A stretch of 64,000 nucleotides of DNA from Mesorhizobium sp. WSM4904 (GTDB lineage Bacteria; Pseudomonadota; Alphaproteobacteria; Rhizobiales; Rhizobiaceae). Position 1 is the stretch's first letter. Each line of letters starts with the position of its first letter. This document shows, piece by piece, positions 9,172-18,421 of this stretch. The DNA lies in contig NZ_CP121354.1 of assembly GCF_029674545.1 (NCBI RefSeq), positions 2,303,001 through 2,367,000 of the forward strand. The letters are read 5' to 3'. A program made the translations under genes and the position numbers. The notes beneath the pieces are model-generated. The model made no database searches. It was not told where the DNA came from and was given only the letters and a program-made list of their open reading frames with translations.

Positions 9172-9683
9172 TGCAGGGCTCCTTTCACGACCATGATGCG
9201 GCGGACATCGCGAAACGGTGACGTCAGTCCCGCATCCGCATCGATCTCCACGATCCAGACGCCATCCTTCGGCGCGTGCCGGGCGGCAAATTCCCGCGTA
9301 TTGGCAGGAGAGTCGTCGGAGGCCGCGGCAAGTGTCAGGGCTTCGTCCTCGGCCTCGTAGGCCGGGTGGCGGAACAGCATCCTGACGCCGTGCAGCGGCA
9401 CCGGTTTGCCCTGGCTGTCGAAAAGGCCGTAGCGGACCTCGCCGGAAGCGATGGTCAGCTTGCCCGTCCAGCCGAGCGCCGCCTGCGCCCTTCCTTTCTT
9501 CGCTTCTTCGTTGAACTGCTGGCTGGCAACATAGGTGTTCTCGACGACGAGGCCGGTCCAGCTCTTTTGGGCGAGCGTGGCCATCGTGACGTTGACCCCG
9601 ATCACCACCCCGAAGAAGGCAAGGATGGAGATCAGCATATGCCTGCCGGTGAACTCGCGCGGTTTCCGCGTATCGGTGCTCAT
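9168..9683 (-). CDS. fixH: cbb3 oxidase assembly protein FixH/CcoH
   Basis: A 171-residue membrane-anchored protein. One helix (about 15-35, ISILAFFGVVIGVNVTMA) is followed by a periplasmic beta domain with the family stretch NTYVASQQFNEEA and a C-terminal WIVEIDAD. CcoH stabilises the assembling cbb3 complex. The ends overlap fixG and fixI by 4 bp each, as in the canonical fixGHIS operon. Confidence 0.95.
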   Translation of the reverse strand: MSTDTRKPREFTGRHMLISILAFFGVVIGVNVTMATLAQKSWTGLVVENTYVASQQFNEEAKKGRAQAALGWTGKLTIASGEVRYGLFDSQGKPVPLHGVRMLFRHPAYEAEDEALTLAAASDDSPANTREFAARHAPKDGVWIVEIDADAGLTSPFRDVRRIMVVKGALQ

Positions 9684-11251
9684 TTGCCGGTCTCCGGCGC
9701 GTTGAAACTGGCGGTGTATTCGGCGGATTCGGAACTCGCCTGGTCGTCGATGCGAAATTCGAAGCGTTGCACCGGCTTCTTGATCTCGTTCGCGGGTTGC
9801 CGAACGAAGATCTTCAGCGTCTTCAGCCGGTCAGGTTCGACCGAGATGGAAAATGAGCGGCTTGGGGGCTGGTCGATGCCGACGACGCTCATCTCACCGC
9901 CGGCGAGACCCTCCAGCGTCACCTCGATCGTTCTCGGCTCGGGTATCATGTTGAGCAGCTTGACGGTGTAGCCGTTCCGGATCGAGCCGTCCGAAAGCGT
10001 CACGAACTGCGGATTTCTGTCGTGCAGGACATTCAGCTCCAGCCGCTCGCGCGTCAGCAGCGAATAGACGAGCGCCAACCCGATCGCCGACCACACACCA
10101 AGATAGATGTAGGTGCGCAACCGGAAGATTTTGCCCAGATGGAAATGTGCCAAGCCATCGACGAAGCTGCCGCTCGCCGTTCTTACGAGCATCGGATTGA
10201 CCGGGCTGGCGCCCCCCGAGGTCGCCAGCGCCATGTTGGCATTGTAGTCGGCCAGCGTTGCATAGGAAATCAGCCCGCGTTCTCGGCCGAGCTTGTCCAT
10301 GACGCCGTCGCAGGCGTCGATGCACAGCGCGCAGGTGATGCATTCCAACTGCTGGCCGTCGCGGATATCGATCCCCATGGGACAGACGGCGACACAGGCG
10401 TTGCAGTCGACGCAGTCGCCGACCGCTTGCCCGGCGGCCGAGACCTTCTTGGCATGCCGCGAACGCGGCTCGCCGCGCCAGTCGTTATACGTCACCGTCA
10501 ACGAGTTTTCGTCGAGCATGGCGGCCTGGATGCGCGGCCACGGGCACATATAGGTACAGACCTGCTCACGCATCAGCCCGCCGAACACATAGGTGGTGCC
10601 GGTCAGCACGCCGATCGTGGCATAGGCGACCGGCGCGGCAGTGCCGCTGACGACTTCGCCGAGCAATTTCGGCGCGTCGGCGAAATAAAAGATCCAGGCG
10701 CCGCCGGTGGCGACCGCGATAATGAGCCAGATGGCATGCTTGGATACGCGCAGGATGAGTTTGCGGGCGGTCCACGGGGCCGCGTCGAGCTTCATGCGGG
10801 CATTGCGATCGCCTTCGATCGCGCGCTCCACGACAAGGAACAGATCGACCCAGACGGTCTGCGGGCAGGTATAGCCGCACCAGGCTCGCCCGACCGTCGA
10901 CGTGATCAGGAAAAGGCCGACGCCCGCCATCATGAGAAGTCCGGCGACGTAGTAGAATTCCTGCGGCCAGATCTCGATGAAGAAGAAGTAGAAACGGCGG
11001 TTCGCCAGATCGATGAGAACGGCCTGGTCGGGAGCGAAGGGGCCGCGGTCCCAGCGCAGCCAGGGCGTCAGGTAGTAGATGCCGAGCGTGATCGCCATCA
11101 CCAGCCATTTGAACTGGCGAAAACGACCGGAGGCGCGCTTGGGGAAGATCTTCTTGCGCGCCGCGTAGAGCGGCTGTCGCGTCTTGGCGGAATTGACCGC
11201 TTCGGCCTCGAGCCGTTCTACCTGCGTCTGATCCAGCACGACGATCTCCAA
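9680..11251 (-). CDS. fixG: Membrane ferredoxin-like protein FixG/CcoG
   Basis: A 523-residue polytopic iron-sulfur protein. Motifs are the first Cys cluster GYTCPQTVW, MCPWPRIQ after the fourth helix, and two 4Fe-4S sites (CVDCNACVAVCPMGID and CITCALCIDACD). A C-terminal immunoglobulin-like periplasmic domain follows (about 400-520). CcoG reduces copper during cbb3 assembly in studied bacteria. It is the first gene of fixGHIS; an FNR-type box lies 61 bp upstream of its ATG. Confidence 0.96.
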   Translation of the reverse strand: MEIVVLDQTQVERLEAEAVNSAKTRQPLYAARKKIFPKRASGRFRQFKWLVMAITLGIYYLTPWLRWDRGPFAPDQAVLIDLANRRFYFFFIEIWPQEFYYVAGLLMMAGVGLFLITSTVGRAWCGYTCPQTVWVDLFLVVERAIEGDRNARMKLDAAPWTARKLILRVSKHAIWLIIAVATGGAWIFYFADAPKLLGEVVSGTAAPVAYATIGVLTGTTYVFGGLMREQVCTYMCPWPRIQAAMLDENSLTVTYNDWRGEPRSRHAKKVSAAGQAVGDCVDCNACVAVCPMGIDIRDGQQLECITCALCIDACDGVMDKLGRERGLISYATLADYNANMALATSGGASPVNPMLVRTASGSFVDGLAHFHLGKIFRLRTYIYLGVWSAIGLALVYSLLTRERLELNVLHDRNPQFVTLSDGSIRNGYTVKLLNMIPEPRTIEVTLEGLAGGEMSVVGIDQPPSRSFSISVEPDRLKTLKIFVRQPANEIKKPVQRFEFRIDDQASSESAEYTASFNAPETGK

Positions 11252-11311
11252 TCGCGGCGGAAAAATGCCGCCTCTATCCGGCAGTCTTGCAACTGCTCAC
11301 GCCGCGCCGCG

Positions 11312-11325
11312 TTGATGCAGGTCAA
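11312..11325. promoter_or_regulatory. Anaerobox (FNR/FixK site) upstream of fixG
   Basis: TTGATGCAGGTCAA, a TTGAT-N4-GTCAA dyad, lies 61 bp upstream of the fixG start in the 154-bp interval between fixP and fixG. It matches the FNR/FixK consensus (TTGAT-N4-ATCAA) in nine of ten positions and should give fixGHIS its own low-oxygen promoter. Confidence 0.85.
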
Positions 11326-11336
11326 ATTGAGTCGTC

Positions 11337-11366
11337 AAAAGTCGAGGCCCGGCGTGGCCGGGCCTC
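11337..11366 (-). terminator. Hairpin terminator after fixP
   Basis: On the minus strand a perfect 10-bp stem (GAGGCCCGGC / GCCGGGCCTC, 3-nt loop, 11344-11366) is followed after three bases by TTTT (11340-11337). It sits 40 bp after the fixP stop and ends just before the fixG anaerobox, so fixNOQP and fixGHIS are probably separate transcripts. Confidence 0.65.
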
Positions 11367-11405
11367 GTCGCTTGAACGGCCGAGGGCCGAGAACAGGCCC
11401 CGCTC

Positions 11406-12269
11406 CTATTCTCCGCCGCCAAGCGAATGGACATAGACAGCCAGTTCCTTGACCGTCGTCTCCCCCAGGCGCCCGACCCAAGCGGGCATCACTCCGCTCT
11501 TCGGGGCTCGCACCTGTGAAGCAATGGCGGCTTCACCGGACCCGTAGAGCCAGATCGCGTCGGTCAGATTGGGGGCTCCAACGTCCCTGTTGCCCTTCGC
11601 GTCCTGGCCATGGCAGACGGCGCAATTGTCCGCGAAGACCTTGGCGCCGGGCTCGATCAGGGTCTTGTCCTTGACAGGGCCCGAAAGGCTGGCAACGAAA
11701 GCGCTGACCTGATCGATCTGTTCGGGCTTGAGCACATCGGCAAAAGCAGGCATTTCCGACTGGCGGGTATCGGCGTCGGTAGCGAACCGGATGCCGTGCG
11801 TGATCGTCTGCTGGATCTGCTCCGTCTTGCCTCCCCAGAGCCAATCGTCATCGTTGAGGTTCGGAAATCCCTTCGAGCCTTGCGCGCCGGATCCGTGGCA
11901 TTGAACGCAATTGACCTTGAACGCGGCGCCGCCGGCCGCGACGGCAAACTCGCGCAGCGCGTCGTCGCCGGCGATTTCGGAGACGCTCTTGGACTGAATT
12001 GCCGCGACATACTTGGCCTTGGCGGCTTCGGCCGCTGCCATCTCGTTCTTGACGTCATTGCGGCTGGAGAAGCCCAGCGCTCCTCTGGTGGCCGAGCTCA
12101 GCATGGGCCAAGCCGGGTAGGCGATCGTGTAGGCGATCGCCCAGAAGATGGTGACATAGAAAGTAATGACCCACCAGCGGGGCAGGGGATTGTTGAGCTC
12201 CTTGATCCCGTCCCATTCGTGGCCGGTCGTCGTGATGCCCGAGATTTCGTCGATATGCTCGTTGCTCAT
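11406..12269 (-). CDS. fixP: cbb3 oxidase subunit III, dihaem cytochrome c FixP/CcoP
   Basis: A 287-residue membrane-anchored dihaem cytochrome c. After a conserved N-terminus (EHDEISGI-type, ending NNPLPRWW) comes one transmembrane helix at about 33-53. Two CXXCH haem sites follow: CVQCH in the middle and CAVCH near residue 210. It delivers electrons to the binuclear centre of subunit I. I start at ATG 12269, which has AGGA 9 bp upstream, not at the in-frame TTG 6 bp before it. It directly follows fixQ. Confidence 0.96.
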   Translation of the reverse strand: MSNEHIDEISGITTTGHEWDGIKELNNPLPRWWVITFYVTIFWAIAYTIAYPAWPMLSSATRGALGFSSRNDVKNEMAAAEAAKAKYVAAIQSKSVSEIAGDDALREFAVAAGGAAFKVNCVQCHGSGAQGSKGFPNLNDDDWLWGGKTEQIQQTITHGIRFATDADTRQSEMPAFADVLKPEQIDQVSAFVASLSGPVKDKTLIEPGAKVFADNCAVCHGQDAKGNRDVGAPNLTDAIWLYGSGEAAIASQVRAPKSGVMPAWVGRLGETTVKELAVYVHSLGGGE

Positions 12270-12271
12270 GA

Positions 12272-12421
12272 TCAATCGTCCTGGAGAGGAATTTTCGCGG
12301 CGTGGTCGGCATGGGCCTTGCCACCCGGACGGAGCGCGAAGGCAATGCAGCCGACAAAGAACAGGGCCATGGCAAGCAGCCCCCAGCTGTCTGCAAACTC
12401 CCGCATCAGATTGTAGTCCAT
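12272..12421 (-). CDS. fixQ: cbb3 oxidase small subunit FixQ/CcoQ
   Basis: A 49-residue single-helix protein starting MDYNLMREFADSWGLLAM, the typical CcoQ opening, with a helix at about 12-32 and a charged C-terminus. CcoQ stabilises the contact between CcoP and the core oxidase. It lies between fixO (13 bp) and fixP (2 bp to the ATG). It can be extended in frame upstream but the CcoQ start is unambiguous. Confidence 0.94.
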   Translation of the reverse strand: MDYNLMREFADSWGLLAMALFFVGCIAFALRPGGKAHADHAAKIPLQDD

Positions 12422-12434
12422 CGGTTTGCTCTCC

Positions 12435-13166
12435 TCAGCGGTAGCCAGCGGCTTCGTCGTAGTTCTTGAAGTCGACAAGAGTGCCGAGCATCTGCAGATA
12501 TGCGACCAGGGCATCCATCTCGGTGATCTGCTGGGGGTTGCCGTCGAAGTCGCCGACCTTGGCTTTCGGATAGCGGCTTTCCAGTCCCGACGTGTCGGCG
12601 TTGGGATCGGCCTGCGCCATCAGGTCGGCATTCGCCTGCGCGATCATGTCGTCGGTGTAGGGGACACCGACGCGCCGGTTGGCGACGAGGTGCGTGGAGA
12701 AGTCCTTCACCTCGATCGGCTTATCCTTCAGGAACGCGTAGCTCGGCATGATGGATTCCGGCACGACGGAGCGCGGGTCGGTCAGATGCTGGACGTGCCA
12801 GCTGTTGGAGTAGCGGTCGCCGACGCGGGCGAGATCCGGTCCGGTCCGCTTGGACCCCCACTGGAACGGGTGGTCGTACATCGACTCGGCCGCCAGGCTG
12901 TAGTGGCCGTAGCGTTCCACCTCGTCGCGGAAAGGCCTGATCATCTGGCTATGGCAGAGGTAGCAGCCCTCGCGAACATAGATGTTGCGCCCGGCCAGCT
13001 CGAGCGGCGAGTAGGGGCGCATGCCCTCGACCTTCTCGATCGTGTTGTCGAGATAGAAAAGCGGCGCGATCTCGACGATGCCGCCGACCGTGACGACCAG
13101 CAAGGATCCGACGAGAAGCAGCGTGGCGTTCTTCTCGATCAGAGCGTGTTTATCTATCAGACCCAT
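12435..13166 (-). CDS. fixO: cbb3 oxidase subunit II, monohaem cytochrome c FixO/CcoO
   Basis: A 243-residue membrane-anchored cytochrome c. The start [18 protein letters not shown] is conserved in CcoO; a longer in-frame start at 13241 would overlap fixN and is rejected. One N-terminal helix is followed by the haem site [15 protein letters not shown], the hallmark of CcoO. It begins 10 bp after the fixN stop. Confidence 0.96.
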   Translation of the reverse strand: MGLIDKHALIEKNATLLLVGSLLVVTVGGIVEIAPLFYLDNTIEKVEGMRPYSPLELAGRNIYVREGCYLCHSQMIRPFRDEVERYGHYSLAAESMYDHPFQWGSKRTGPDLARVGDRYSNSWHVQHLTDPRSVVPESIMPSYAFLKDKPIEVKDFSTHLVANRRVGVPYTDDMIAQANADLMAQADPNADTSGLESRYPKAKVGDFDGNPQQITEMDALVAYLQMLGTLVDFKNYDEAAGYR

Positions 13167-13176
13167 GTCTGGCTCC

Positions 13177-14787
13177 TTATTGGGCGGGCTGGAGGGCGGG
13201 CGTGGAACTCGGCAAGGCCTGTTCTTCGCGCTGGCGGCCAAGAATTGTCATGGTGATGTTCCAGGCCATGATCAGCATGCCGGTGAGATACATGGCGCCG
13301 CCTGCAGCGCGCATGAGATAGTAAGGGTGCATCGCGGCGACGGTTTCGGCAAAGGAGTAGACCAGGAAGCCCTGCTCGTCGTACTCGCGCCACATAAGGC
13401 CCTGCATGATGCCGGAAACCCACATGACGGCCGCGTAGACCACGATGCCAAGGGTCGCCAGCCAGAAGTGCCAGGTGACGAGGCGCATGGAATAGAGCCG
13501 CTCCCGATTCCACAGTTTCGGCACCATGTAGTAGAGCGCGCCGAAGGTGATCATGCCGACCCAGCCGAGCGCTCCCGAGTGGACATGGCCGATGGTCCAG
13601 TCGGTGTAGTGTGAGAGCGAGTTGACGGTCTTGATCGACATCATCGGGCCTTCGAAGGTCGACATGCCGTAGAAGGCGACGGCCGCAACCATCATGCGGA
13701 TGATGGGATCGGTGCGGATCTTGTCCCAGGCGCCCGACAGCGTCATCAGGCCGTTGATCATGCCGCCCCATGAAGGCATCCACAGCATGACCGAAAACAC
13801 CATGCCGAGCGTCTGCGCCCAGTCGGGCAGGGCGGTGTAGTGGAGATGGTGCGGCCCGGCCCAGATGTAGAGGAAGATCAGCGCCCAGAAGTGGATGATC
13901 GACAGGCGGTAGGAATAGACCGGCCGGTTCGCCTGCTTCGGCACGAAGTAGTACATCATGCCGAGAAAGCCGGCCGTGAGGAAGAAGCCCACGGCATTGT
14001 GCCCATACCACCACTGGGTCAGCGCATCCTGAACGCCTGAGAACGCCGAGTAGCTCTTCGAGCCGAGGAATGAGACCGGCATCGAGAGGTTGTTGACCAC
14101 ATGCAGCATCGCAATGGTCACGATGAAGGAGAGATAGAACCAGTTGGCGACGTAGATATGCGGTTCCTTGCGCTTCAGGATGGTACCGAGGAAGAGGATC
14201 AGATACGCGACCCAGACGACCGTCAGCCAGAGATCGACATACCATTCCGGCTCGGCATATTCGCGGCTCTCCGTGATGCCCAGCAGATAGCCGGTCGCGG
14301 CCATGACGATGAAGAGCTGGTAGCCCCAGAAGACGAACCACGCGAGATTGCCGCCAAAGAGGCGCGCGCGTGACGTGCGCTGGACCACATACAGCGACGT
14401 GCAGAGCAGGGCATTACCGCCGAAAGCGAAGACGACGCCGGAAGTGTGCAACGGCCGCAGGCGGCCAAAATTGAACCACGGCGCGATGTTGAGGTCGGGA
14501 TAGGCAAGCTGCAACGCGATGACCACGCCGACCAGCATGCCGACGACGCCCCAGAACGTGGTTGCAATTGCCCCGTAACGGACCGGCCCATCCATATAGG
14601 CGGAGGGGTCGACCGGAGCTGCAGGTTTGAAATCCGTGTTGCGCAGCAGGATCACGGTGAAACCAGCCACGGCGAAGAACAAAACCCACATGTGCTGGCG
14701 AAAAGGTTCATCCGCGCCGAAGCCGGCGGCCACAAGGGCGGCAAAAGCAAACAGGCCTAGAAGGACGATCTCTGTGCCAAATCTCAT
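13177..14787 (-). CDS. fixN: cbb3 oxidase catalytic subunit I FixN/CcoN
   Basis: A 536-residue haem-copper oxidase subunit with about twelve helices, carrying low-spin haem b, haem b3 and CuB. Family landmarks are [15 protein letters not shown] (haem ligand), [25 protein letters not shown] (CuB His) and [26 protein letters not shown] is the next block, of which HFW and the HHLHY histidines are key; [12 protein letters not shown] follows. It reduces oxygen at very low concentrations. It is the first gene of fixNOQP, with an anaerobox 83 bp upstream. Confidence 0.97.
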   Translation of the reverse strand: MRFGTEIVLLGLFAFAALVAAGFGADEPFRQHMWVLFFAVAGFTVILLRNTDFKPAAPVDPSAYMDGPVRYGAIATTFWGVVGMLVGVVIALQLAYPDLNIAPWFNFGRLRPLHTSGVVFAFGGNALLCTSLYVVQRTSRARLFGGNLAWFVFWGYQLFIVMAATGYLLGITESREYAEPEWYVDLWLTVVWVAYLILFLGTILKRKEPHIYVANWFYLSFIVTIAMLHVVNNLSMPVSFLGSKSYSAFSGVQDALTQWWYGHNAVGFFLTAGFLGMMYYFVPKQANRPVYSYRLSIIHFWALIFLYIWAGPHHLHYTALPDWAQTLGMVFSVMLWMPSWGGMINGLMTLSGAWDKIRTDPIIRMMVAAVAFYGMSTFEGPMMSIKTVNSLSHYTDWTIGHVHSGALGWVGMITFGALYYMVPKLWNRERLYSMRLVTWHFWLATLGIVVYAAVMWVSGIMQGLMWREYDEQGFLVYSFAETVAAMHPYYLMRAAGGAMYLTGMLIMAWNITMTILGRQREEQALPSSTPALQPAQ

Positions 14788-14869
14788 CGCAAGTCCCCGA
14801 TCTCGTCTCGAAAATTCCAGCGGAAACTACCGCTCGCGGCACCATTTCGGGATTTTCCATCTCCCGGCC

Positions 14870-14883
14870 TTGATCCAGGTCAA
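14870..14883. promoter_or_regulatory. Anaerobox upstream of fixN
   Basis: TTGATCCAGGTCAA, a TTGAT-N4-GTCAA dyad, lies 83 bp before the fixN ATG in the 264-bp interval between fnrN and fixN. It is the expected FnrN/FixK site for the cbb3 operon. The rest of the interval shows no other gene. Confidence 0.88.
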
Positions 14884-15051
14884 ACGCGGGCTGCTTTTCG
14901 TTCGGGAGCGTCCGTATCGACCGCTAGAGCGGAATGCCGGCAACGAGGCGGCTGGGCACGGAGTGCCGGCAAAGCGATCTGCAGGGCCGAACACCGGGTT
15001 CGGGTCCGGTGGGGCCGAAGCTCAACGATTGCTTGGCAGCGGGCGCGATGT

Positions 15052-15765
15052 TCAGTCGCCGCAGCGTTCCTCGAGCTGAACCATGCTTGCCAGGCTGATA
15101 TGGCGCTTGTTTACGATCCGGATCACGCCATCAAACTTTAGCCTGGACAATTCGCGGCTTACCGTCTCGATGGTCAGTCCGAGAAAATCGGCGATGTCCG
15201 CGCGCGTCAGCGGCAGGTCGAAGCTTATCGAACTTGCCGGATGGCAGGCAGGATCGATGTTTCTGGCGATCATGAGGAGGAAGCTCGCAACTTTTTCGGA
15301 CGCGGTCTTGCGCCCCAGCGCCGTCATCCAGTCGCGCGCCTCGTCAAGCTTGTTCAGCGCGTGGTTGAGCAAATTCTGCCCAAGCTTCGGCGAGTCATCC
15401 AGCATTCGCTCGATGATCGTCTTTGGAAAAGAACACAGCGCCACGTTCGTCAAGGCTTCCGCCCGGATCGGCCTTTTCGCTCCGAAAGGCCGGCCCAGAA
15501 AATCGGGCGCGAAATGAAACCCGACGATCTGCTGACGACCGTCCGACAGGTTTCGCGTGAGCTTGACGATGCCGGACAAGACGTTCGAGTAGGTTCCATC
15601 GTCTGCGAGTTCCGTCCCCGCCAAGACCTCATGCCTTGACGAGGCTTTGGCCAGTTCGGCGAGTTGGCGAACCCTGAGCGCACCGCACAATCCGGCCCGC
15701 CGCGCTTCGCAGGATCTGCAAGTCGCGGGAATGTCGGCTTGTTGAGCATGCTGTCTGGCGGCCAT
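15052..15765 (-). CDS. fnrN: Oxygen-sensing Crp/Fnr regulator FnrN
   Basis: A 237-residue FNR-type activator. With start ATG 15765 the N-terminus carries C16-x2-C19-x7-C27 and a fourth cysteine at position 111 (NVALC), the ligands of an oxygen-labile 4Fe-4S cluster in FNR/FnrN. The C-terminal helix-turn-helix TRADIADFLGLTIETVSR has the E-x2-S-R residues that read TTGA half-sites. The frame continues upstream to 15837, but that start would lie inside the anaerobox. The intergenic box at 15824 suggests autoregulation, as known for rhizobial fnrN genes. Confidence 0.93.
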   Translation of the reverse strand: MAARQHAQQADIPATCRSCEARRAGLCGALRVRQLAELAKASSRHEVLAGTELADDGTYSNVLSGIVKLTRNLSDGRQQIVGFHFAPDFLGRPFGAKRPIRAEALTNVALCSFPKTIIERMLDDSPKLGQNLLNHALNKLDEARDWMTALGRKTASEKVASFLLMIARNIDPACHPASSISFDLPLTRADIADFLGLTIETVSRELSRLKFDGVIRIVNKRHISLASMVQLEERCGD

Positions 15766-15823
15766 TGCGACGCCCGTGGTCAAATAAGGACGGCAATTTG
15801 CGCAGGTTGCGCCCCCAGCCTCC

Positions 15824-15837
15824 TTGATCCAAATCAA
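15824..15837. promoter_or_regulatory. Perfect anaerobox between fnrN and hemN
   Basis: TTGATCCAAATCAA is a perfect TTGAT-N4-ATCAA dyad. It sits between the divergent fnrN (59 bp from its ATG) and hemN (35 bp from its ATG). One site could serve both genes. Confidence 0.88.
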
Positions 15838-15872
15838 GGCCTTGCCGGTCTCGCTCAGGCAGTTTGCCCGGC

Positions 15873-17255
15873 ATGAGCTCCGCAGCCGCCACCATCCATG
15901 AAACGCGTCCGCCGCCCACTGCCGTGGGCCTTGGCGACAACGTACCGCGCTACACGAGCTATCCGACGGCCCCGCACTTTCATCCGGGCATCGACGCGGC
16001 GGCGGTTCGCGGCTGGATGGGAGCGCTTGAAGGCAATGACGAGATATCGCTGTATCTGCATATCCCCTATTGCGACAGGCTGTGCTGGTTCTGCGCCTGC
16101 CACACCAAGCAGACGCGCCACTATGCGCCCGTTGCCAGTTTTCTGCGCGCGCTGCACAAGGAAATCGAAACGGTCGGTGGCCTTGTGAGCGGCCGGGGCA
16201 GGGTGCGCGCCGTTCATTTCGGCGGCGGCTCCCCGACGATGCTGAAGCCCGACGACATCCTCATGCTCGGAAAAGCGTTGCGGGACCGGTTCGACTTCCT
16301 TGATGATGCCAGCCTCAGCGTCGAGATCGACCCAAGCGACATGGACGAGGGGCGGCTCGATGCCTTCGCTGCGATCGGCATGACGAGAGCGAGCCTCGGC
16401 GTCCAGGACTTCGATCCCAAAGTGCAGAGGGCGATCAATCGCGAGCAGAGTTTTGCGCTGACCAAAAGCATAGTCGACGCGGTGCGCGCGCGAGGCGTTC
16501 GCTCCGTCAACCTCGACCTGCTCTACGGGTTGCCGCATCAAACCTTGGAGAGCGTCGCGGCGACCGTCGCCCAGGCGCTGACGCTGGCGCCGGACAGGCT
16601 GGCCCTGTTCGGCTACGCGCATGTGCCGTGGTTCAAGAAGCATCAGACGATGATCGATGAAGCCTGGCTGCCCGACTCGTCCGCGCGCTTGGCGCAATCG
16701 CAGCTCGCCGCGCGAATGATCGTCGATGCAGGCTACGAGGCCTTGGGATTGGATCATTTCGCAAAGCCGCAGGATGCGCTGGCGGCAGCGGCGCGCGCCG
16801 GCAAGATCCGTCGCAATTTCCAGGGCTATACCGAGGACCAGTGCGAAACGCTGATCGGCCTTGGCCCGTCCTCGATCAGCCGGTATCGCCAGGGCTATGC
16901 GCAGAACATCGTTGCGACCGGCGAGTACGAGAAGGCCGTGAATTCCGGACGGCTGGCGATAGCGCGCGGCGTCGAGTTCAGCCTCGATGATCTGGCGCGG
17001 GGCTGGATCATCGAGCGCCTGATGTGCCAATTCAGTTTCTCGGCGGTAGAGCTCGTCGAACGCTTCGGCGCCGTCGGCCAAACGCTGCTCTGTGAAGCGA
17101 GCCGACTGGCCATCAGCGGCGCAGGCCAGCTTCTTCGGCTCGACGGTGAAAGCTTCGTCGTGCCGGCGGAAAGCCGCCCGCTGGTCAGGGCGGTGGCGGC
17201 GAAATTCGACAAATATCTCAGCAACGGAACCGGCAGGCATTCGCTGGCGGTTTGA
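15873..17255 (+). CDS. hemN: Oxygen-independent coproporphyrinogen III oxidase
   Basis: A 460-residue radical SAM enzyme that converts coproporphyrinogen III to protoporphyrinogen IX without oxygen. The cluster site CDRLCWFCACH (C-x3-C-x2-C) follows YLHIPY. Other family marks are HFGGGSPT, SLGVQDFD and NLDLLYGLPHQT, and the C-terminal HemN domain is present. I use ATG 15873 rather than TTG 15864. The perfect anaerobox just upstream means that haem for the cbb3 oxidase can be made when oxygen falls. Confidence 0.95.
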   Translation: MSSAAATIHETRPPPTAVGLGDNVPRYTSYPTAPHFHPGIDAAAVRGWMGALEGNDEISLYLHIPYCDRLCWFCACHTKQTRHYAPVASFLRALHKEIETVGGLVSGRGRVRAVHFGGGSPTMLKPDDILMLGKALRDRFDFLDDASLSVEIDPSDMDEGRLDAFAAIGMTRASLGVQDFDPKVQRAINREQSFALTKSIVDAVRARGVRSVNLDLLYGLPHQTLESVAATVAQALTLAPDRLALFGYAHVPWFKKHQTMIDEAWLPDSSARLAQSQLAARMIVDAGYEALGLDHFAKPQDALAAAARAGKIRRNFQGYTEDQCETLIGLGPSSISRYRQGYAQNIVATGEYEKAVNSGRLAIARGVEFSLDDLARGWIIERLMCQFSFSAVELVERFGAVGQTLLCEASRLAISGAGQLLRLDGESFVVPAESRPLVRAVAAKFDKYLSNGTGRHSLAV

Positions 17256-17336
17256 GCACGTCTTTGTTTCCCAAAACCACCGCGCACCCTCGGGGTCAAG
17301 CCCGTGGGCATGCTTTTGGCGACATCGATGGGCGGA

Positions 17337-17768
17337 TCAAAAGTGCTCGCCGACCCTGAAGGGGCCGACACGGGTACCGGCCGCGATCAGATAGGCGGTC
17401 GACCAGCCGATCAACAGAAAACCGTTGACGCCTTCCAGAGCCGCCAGCACGCGCCAGCCATGGGCGGGCACAACATCTCCATAGCCGACCGTGGAAAAGG
17501 TGATGGTCGAAAAGTAAAGCGCCGTCTCGAAGTCGTTCAATATCCCGAGCAGCCGGTAGATCCCGGCCCATAACCAGACTTCCGCCGTCATGACAGCAAA
17601 AAGCCCCATCACCACGCTGATCATGGCGATGACACGGCTGCGCCGGCCGTGCATACGGAAGAGCGCCACGAGACGTGCCATCACGCGGGTGATCGCGATG
17701 AGGCCGAAAGTATGGATCAAGACCGTCAGGCTGATGACGATAGTGCCGACGCAGAGATTGAGGATCAT
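17337..17768 (-). CDS. Two-helix potassium-channel-like protein
   Basis: A 143-residue membrane protein. Helices lie at about 5-25, 42-65 and 108-130, with a pore loop TFSTVGYGDVVP carrying the K+ selectivity filter TVGYGD. No ligand-binding (RCK or cyclic-nucleotide) domain is present. The gene is convergent with hemN and has a FixK-type box 35 bp upstream of its start, so it is probably induced at low oxygen. Selectivity for K+ is inferred from the filter only. Confidence 0.85.
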   Translation of the reverse strand: MILNLCVGTIVISLTVLIHTFGLIAITRVMARLVALFRMHGRRSRVIAMISVVMGLFAVMTAEVWLWAGIYRLLGILNDFETALYFSTITFSTVGYGDVVPAHGWRVLAALEGVNGFLLIGWSTAYLIAAGTRVGPFRVGEHF

Positions 17769-17802
17769 CTGAGGAAACTAAGGCCTCGGCGGATCGCAGT
17801 CC

Positions 17803-17816
17803 TTGCGTAAAATCAA
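17803..17816. promoter_or_regulatory. Hybrid FNR/FixK-type box upstream of channel gene
   Basis: TTGCGTAAAATCAA combines a TTGCG left half with an ATCAA right half and fits the Bradyrhizobium FixK2 pattern TTG(A/C)-N6-(T/G)CAA. It is 35 bp upstream of the ion-channel ATG and 67 bp after the haemoglobin stop region on the other side. Confidence 0.65.
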
Positions 17817-17883
17817 GCCCGACACCGGCGCGCCAGGCACCAACGTCTCAAACCGTTGCTCGCCGGAGGTTTGCCGGCGCAAC

Positions 17884-18333
17884 CTATTCGGCACCCGATC
17901 TCGCGGCGGGACCGAGGCGAAAGAACATGGCAAGCTTCAGGCTGGCGGCTATTCGTTCCGCCCGCTCGACAAATACCGCCGCGGTTTCAGGCGCGAAAAG
18001 CTCTGCCGCCGTCCCGCGGAAGAGAGCCAGCCAGATCTCGAAGTCGGCTTCGGTGACATCCTCGAGCTTCAGGTGGGCCGGCACCGGCCGGCCATGATAA
18101 TCGCCGCTTTTCAATATGACGGAGGACCAGAAGTCCGTCATCTTCTCCAGATGGGGCTCCCAATCGCCGGTGATCTCGCGCGCGAAGATGGGGCCCAGAC
18201 GCTCATCCTTTCTCACCTTCGAATAGAATTTGCGAACCAGCACTCCTATCGAGGCCCGGTCGACGCCAGGGCGAAGCAAGGGCTGTTCGGCGGCAGGGCG
18301 AACCCTGTCAAGCAAGGCCGGCTTCGAAGTCAT
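17884..18333 (-). CDS. Group III truncated haemoglobin
   Basis: About 149 residues of the 2-on-2 globin fold. Family marks are VRKFYSKVRKDERLGPIF, WEPHLEKMTDFWSS and the haem-proximal region PVPAHLKL. Group III truncated haemoglobins are associated with NO and respiratory stress. Two ATGs are adjacent (18336 and 18333); the second has better spacing from AAGGA. The gene lies 182 bp downstream of nnrS on the same strand with its own candidate box at 18422, and is grouped with nnrS and nnrR, so an NO-related role is likely. Confidence 0.85.
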   Translation of the reverse strand: MTSKPALLDRVRPAAEQPLLRPGVDRASIGVLVRKFYSKVRKDERLGPIFAREITGDWEPHLEKMTDFWSSVILKSGDYHGRPVPAHLKLEDVTEADFEIWLALFRGTAAELFAPETAAVFVERAERIAASLKLAMFFRLGPAARSGAE

Positions 18334-18421
18334 CATGTTCCTTATTCTTTGGCAATCAGGTCGGTGGTTCGCTACGGCATCAACCGCGATGTCCTTGTAG
18401 ATCGCCCGACGGTTTGGCGAT

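Noticed and set aside
7717..9360. 547-codon plus-strand frame
   Set aside because: It is antisense to fixI and fixH, whose motifs are unmistakable; the plus-strand protein is Arg/His/Gly-rich and matches no fold.
10022..11452. 476-codon plus-strand frame
   Set aside because: Antisense to fixG and its promoter; composition is that of a high-G+C shadow.
15855..17240. 461-codon minus-strand frame
   Set aside because: Antisense to hemN, which has all radical SAM motifs.
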